Origin: Girardinichthys multiradiatus
Taxonomy: Eukaryota > Chordata > Actinopteri > Cyprinodontiformes > Goodeidae
Reading direction: 5' to 3'
Length of the DNA stretch: 64,000 nucleotides
NCBI RefSeq assembly: GCF_021462225.1
Contig: NC_061804.1
Span: forward strand, 9,475,740 to 9,539,739
In this document: positions 60,076-64,000 of the stretch, piece by piece
How positions within the stretch are numbered: the first letter of the stretch is position 1
Layout of the letters: every line of letters begins with the position of its first letter
Notes under the pieces: model-generated
Database searches by the model: none
Seen by the model: the letters and a program-made list of their open reading frames with translations, nothing else
Told to the model about the DNA's origin: nothing
Program-made: the position numbers and the translations under genes

Positions 60076-62480
60076 CTACTGTGTCTTCTCTTTCTGTGCA
60101 GTGGAGCCATCCATCCCAATGCTGCTCTTTCCAGAAAGGAAAGGGATGATCTTCTCAAACAGGAGGATGCAGCTCGCCATGCCTGCAGACACATAGGAAG
60201 TTACTTTGTAGATGTAGCCTATGTGTAAATATAAAACAAAAACAAACCACCACATAGTAAAATACTATAAATAGAGGAATCACAGATGAAAACATGATCA
60301 TTACCCAAAACTGGACCCAACCAGTAGATAAAGCAGTACTCCAGGTATGTGTGGCCACTGCAGGGAAACTGAATGGAGAAAGCCAGGGCAGGGTTAAAAA
60401 TGGCTCCTGAAATACTTCCACCTGTGCAAAAAAAGGACAAAACATTTAGAGAGGTGCATTGCTTCTCTTTAAACCCACACTTGCTAAAACCAATAAAGTC
60501 ATCATTGTTAGGTAAAACAAAATGAAAATTCCACAATGTGAGTTCCAAAAATATCTCCCTGAGAGAATTATGGTGCATTAAAACCAATGTTTTATACCCC
60601 TAAAGTATCATGTGTCAGGACGTGAAAAGTTTTTCTCCCCATTTCCCCAAGACATGACTTTCAGATACTGTTCATCTGCTGGGGTTGTTTAGACCTGGCA
60701 TTTGTTTTGTCTTCAACTTACAATATTCTGGTTTAGATCTTACTTGTTAGGCTGGAACATTTTGTGTCATTTGGCAATCATAACCGAGTGAACCAAGATC
60801 AGATGTGGGCTTCCTCAAAGCTCCATTAGGGTCACTTTATTTCAATAACTAAATGTTTACTTCCAAGTTGTGGATAACACCCTAACTCAGAGTATAAAAC
60901 ATCTCTCACCATACTTAGGATGATGACACACAACTTTACAGTAATTATAGACTTGTACCTAAATTTTAACATCTACAAAAATCTATTACTAAATCAATTT
61001 ATTTTAGCAACATTCTCGTAATGAAGGGTTTTCTGTCCAGACCAAAAACCTGTTGAATGATTTTATTTTCCGAAGGCTATTTTATTGTCATGGTGTCCTT
61101 ATAGGTCTCTGGCCTAGCTCCAGGTAACTCAAACTGCTGTTACCAGAGTCCTGGAACACCAGAATCATTTATCATATCAAACCTTAAATCACTTCACTGG
61201 CTCCCTGTTTGTAAAGGGGTTGATTGCAAAATGGTATTGGACTAAAGACTTTTGTCTAAATGCACACCTGAGTTACTTGTCAGGTATGAACCATGTAGAA
61301 CTCTCAGGTCATTGTAGCGGCCTGTTCAGTCATAGAACCCAGGACCAGAACTACACAAGGGGAAACATTTCTTCGGTTTTTTGCTCCTCGGTGGAACAAA
61401 CTCCTTGAAAACCTGAAATGTAGAGAAACTTTTGGTTCCTTCAAATAGGAACCAAAAACAATACTGTTCTCTGGAGCTTTACTTTAAAGGCTGCTTTGTC
61501 AGGTTATTCATATTAGTTTTACATAGAGATGTTTTTATATGGTGCTTAAATGTTTGTTATTTTTTAATTACAGTTCTTGTTTTTAATTTATTTTTTACCA
61601 CTATTTTCCTGTAAAGCAGGATTTACCTCGTATATTAATGGTGCCATACAAACGAACCTGTTTTTGCCATTTGGATTTTTCAAATGTTATTGGACAAAAA
61701 GTCAAAATTTCTAGCCTGTTCTCGGTAGATTTACCGTGCTTTTTATTTTCTAAAACATTTTGCCCAAATCATTTATTCCAGTAAATGCTACCAGCCAGCT
61801 CACATTTACATTTAAAATGTTTTAATTACTTTTGCAGGTTCGGGTCTTAATTAGCCTCCAATTAACGCACCTGCGTAAACCAAAGCGGTGATGACCGCGG
61901 CGAAGAAAGGCACTTTGAGCTTCTCCTCCAGCTTGTGGATGTGCATGGCCACAGCCTGCACCGTGAAAGCGCAGGCCAACTCCACGCCAGCAGCCTCCAA
62001 CACCGTCCCACCAAGCGGGTCGAAGCACCGGAACCCGATTTTTTGGTGATGGAGGTGCATATCCGACAGACCCAGCGACCACACGGAGGCTGCGAAGAAC
62101 CGCGCGGCGACCGCAGCTCCCAGCTGGAGAACTATGAGGAGCGCCGCCGCTTTGACGCTCGCTGTCCCGCGACAGACGCTCTCCAGAGCCGCTCCGGGAT
62201 GACACGTCGCTTCCCGGAAAGTTAATAAGTGAATAACAGTGATACCATAAGTGAGAGTCAAACTGTACGATAGGTCCAGCCGCTTGGATTCTCCGAGCAG
62301 TTTGAGTTCCTGGGCGCAGCAGCAGAGCTGGAAGGTGGACGCGGCTTCCAGCAGGTAAATCCAACAAACTCCGCGGTGAAGACGCCCCGCAGCGCGGCGA
62401 GTCGCCTCGCAGAGGAGAACCGTGGCCGCCAGCACCACCAGAGAGACCAACAGGTCAGTCATGTCCCCTGTCCAGAGCAT
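60076..62480 (-). CDS. aqp11: Aquaporin-11, complete coding region (three exons, 277 aa)
   Basis: Exons on the minus strand: 62480-61871, 60421-60305 and 60182-60076 (TAG 60078-60076), with GT-AG borders and matching phases. Aquaporin-11 is an unorthodox channel of the endoplasmic reticulum reported to pass water, glycerol and hydrogen peroxide. The family is recognised by ASTFQLCCCAQELKLLGE, ARFFAASVWSLGL and ALVYAGGSISGAIFNPALAF. Second pore box NPA is at residues 213-215. The first pore box, NPC in mammals, here reads HPG at residues 94-96. Hydrophobic segments fit six membrane spans. The C-terminus is lysine-rich (TAQKEKTQ). I chose the ATG at 62480 (MLWTGDMTDLLVSL); the ATG at 62462 is also possible. 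The frame is open upstream but without ATG. The gene is convergent with rsf1. Confidence 0.93.
61090..61660 (+). mobile_element. Decayed LINE 3' fragment in aqp11 intron 1
   Basis: In shifting frames the plus strand recalls the RT C-terminus of L2/CR1 elements: TRVLEHQNHLSYQTLNHFTG, then a LSYLSG piece, and cctcggtggaacaaactcct (W-N-x-L-P) near 61387. It ends in tgtaaagcaggatttacctc ... gtgccatacaaacg, a mutated form of the usual tgtaaagcac ... gtgctatacaaata LINE terminus. It lies antisense to aqp11. Confidence 0.6.
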
Positions 62481-64000
62481 TACAGACGTGTTAATCCTGA
62501 AGTACGAGCCGTTAGTAGAGCAAAACTCAAAAGTTGTTTCTCTCCGTGGCTGAGTGTCAAAGTCCAGCAGACCCACGTTGTCGCCGCTGCGTCGAGTTTT
62601 ATTTTGAAACCGGAAGAAGAGCGACTCAAGCCTCAAAATAAAGGCATAACCAGTACTTTAAAGTTTTGAACAATGGTCCAAACCAAAATGTACTTTGAAA
62701 CTATATGAACATATATACGGAAAGTATTAGCAAAATTTTATTTTAAGCAATTTGGTGCATTACCTTTTTATACTTGTCTTAAAGTTTATGTATGTGTGTA
62801 AAAAAAAAAAAATTAAAAAAATTAAAAAAAATGAAAAGCTTGATCCATTGAGTGAACATGATGCCATGGTAAATAAATGCACATTTGACTGCCTCAAAAG
62901 TTACCATTTTATTTTTCATTTGATTGAAGGTCAGTTCATTCTAAGGGTTTTGTTTATTGGACAAGAAAGAAAACACTTTTTTACATTTATTTTGTTTTAT
63001 TAAATGTTAATTTGTTGAAGAAAACGTTAGCTCTTTAGATAACATAGCTTAATTTTATTTTTTGACCAATTTTCCAGTGAGAAGAGAAAACAAAAAACAT
63101 GTGTACCTCAAATAAGCTCTAACATCACGTTTTAGTCTTATTTGTTTTCTTATGTTAATTCGTTGTAGCTGCAGGAGTTTGAATAACCCAGCTTTGTTTT
63201 TGTGCAATATTGCTAATTTTCTTTAAAAGAAAAAGCAGGATTACAACAAATGGTCTATGACAACAATTTAGACTTATTTTTCACTTGAATCAAAGTTAGA
63301 TGTTGGAGAGAACCTGAGCTCTTTATTGAAATAAGCTCTAGTATTTTATCTTGGACCAATTATTTATTTGAGAAAATATGCTGAAAGTCTAGTAAATGTG
63401 CTATGAGGAAACAATTTACTTAAATTTTTTTATTCTTTATGGTTAATTTATTCTATTTGTAGCTTTACATAAGACAGTCTCGACTTTAACGTTTACTTTT
63501 CTTAGTGGCAAAATCAGAGCTATCTCGCGTTAAAACGTTTTGACGGTTTGACCGGAAAACGTTTAACGTTTAAGTGTTGTACTTGACTTTGTTTGGGTCC
63601 AGCACTAAGCGGGTCAAGAGATCCAGGGCGAGAAAGTGGCTGATGTACCAGTTGGACAACATTACTAAGAAGGAAACCAACAGGAGGCATATTGATGCAG
63701 CCTAGAGGAGAGAATTTGGTTTAAATGAGGGCAGACTGCCTGCTGCCATTAGAGGTCGGTTTGTGGGTTCATTACTGACTAAACTCTAACATGCTAAATT
63801 TCACTCCAGTAGGAGTAGAATTACAGTATATTTTTACTCAAGTAGAAGTATCTATCTATCTGGAAATATTTAGTTATTTGCTTATTCTGCTATTTAAAAA
63901 ACAGTAAAATAAAGAAATATTATAAAATAAGCTACAGCAGGGAGAAACACATTTCCAAATCTAACATGAAGTTTCTGATTCAAACTTTTCTGAGGACTTT
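62481..64000. other. aqp11 upstream region and beyond, no gene seen
   Basis: 62481-62640 is GC-richer, probably the aqp11 5' UTR and promoter. Beyond that the sequence is AT-rich with an A-run at about 62800-62836. A short frame at 63595-63705 (SRARKWLMYQLDNITKKETN) is lysine/arginine-rich but unrecognised. Confidence 0.45.

Noticed and set aside
61822..62367. A 181-codon Arg/Ser/Gly-rich minus frame
   Set aside because: It overlaps aqp11 exon 1 in another frame; the aqp11 frame has the conserved residues.

Overview
The window is vertebrate nuclear DNA, almost certainly from a ray-finned (teleost) fish. It carries three multi-exon genes with clear vertebrate orthologues and GT-AG introns. 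The introns are packed with repeat classes typical of teleosts: Tc1 elements, L2/CR1-type LINEs, a DIRS-type tyrosine-recombinase retrotransposon, a tRNA-derived SINE and hAT-like short elements. I cannot name the species from sequence alone.

Layout of the host genes. (1) 92-6662 (+): the last nine visible coding exons of fchsd2 (F-BAR plus two SH3 domains); the 5' part lies outside the window. (2) 13833-44660 (+): a complete 16-exon coding region of rsf1 (Remodeling and spacing factor 1), 1553 codons by my splicing, with its N-terminal remodeller-type region, a long lysine/glutamate-rich central exon, one PHD finger and acidic/basic C-terminal tracts. A likely 3' UTR runs to about 47.0 kb. 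(3) 60076-62480 (-): a complete three-exon aqp11 (unorthodox aquaporin), convergent to rsf1. The three genes have unrelated functions (membrane curvature and endocytosis, chromatin remodelling, intracellular channel) and are neighbours rather than a functional cluster.

Mobile DNA. Four Tc1/mariner-type elements with recognisable transposase are present. Two have uninterrupted transposase frames (12.1-13.4 kb and 19.6-21.3 kb). The second also has about 200-bp near-identical terminal inverted repeats and TA flanks. The other two (33.2-34.6 kb, minus; 57.9-59.5 kb, plus) belong to one family, each carry two nonsense codons, and differ strikingly in their ends: the second has gained a 272-bp inverted copy of its own 3' end. 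A nearly full-length DIRS element (49.2-54.7 kb) shows inverted terminal repeats, an internal complementary region, gag, RT/RNase H and tyrosine recombinase, with a handful of nonsense codons. It sits inside an older T-rich repeat. LINE copies lie at 15.7-16.2, 16.3-19.5, 39.1-42.9 and 61.1-61.7 kb, with 3' fragments at 11.4-12.0 and 36.9-37.1 kb. Many older DNA-transposon relics fill the remaining introns.

No new multi-gene system is evident. The most interesting signals are the fold-back terminus of one Tc1 copy, the possibly mobile Tc1 in rsf1 intron 1, the gag-stop-pol arrangement and terminal architecture of the DIRS element, the close fchsd2-rsf1 linkage, a His-Pro-Gly first pore box in aqp11, and a block-structured minisatellite in rsf1 intron 2.
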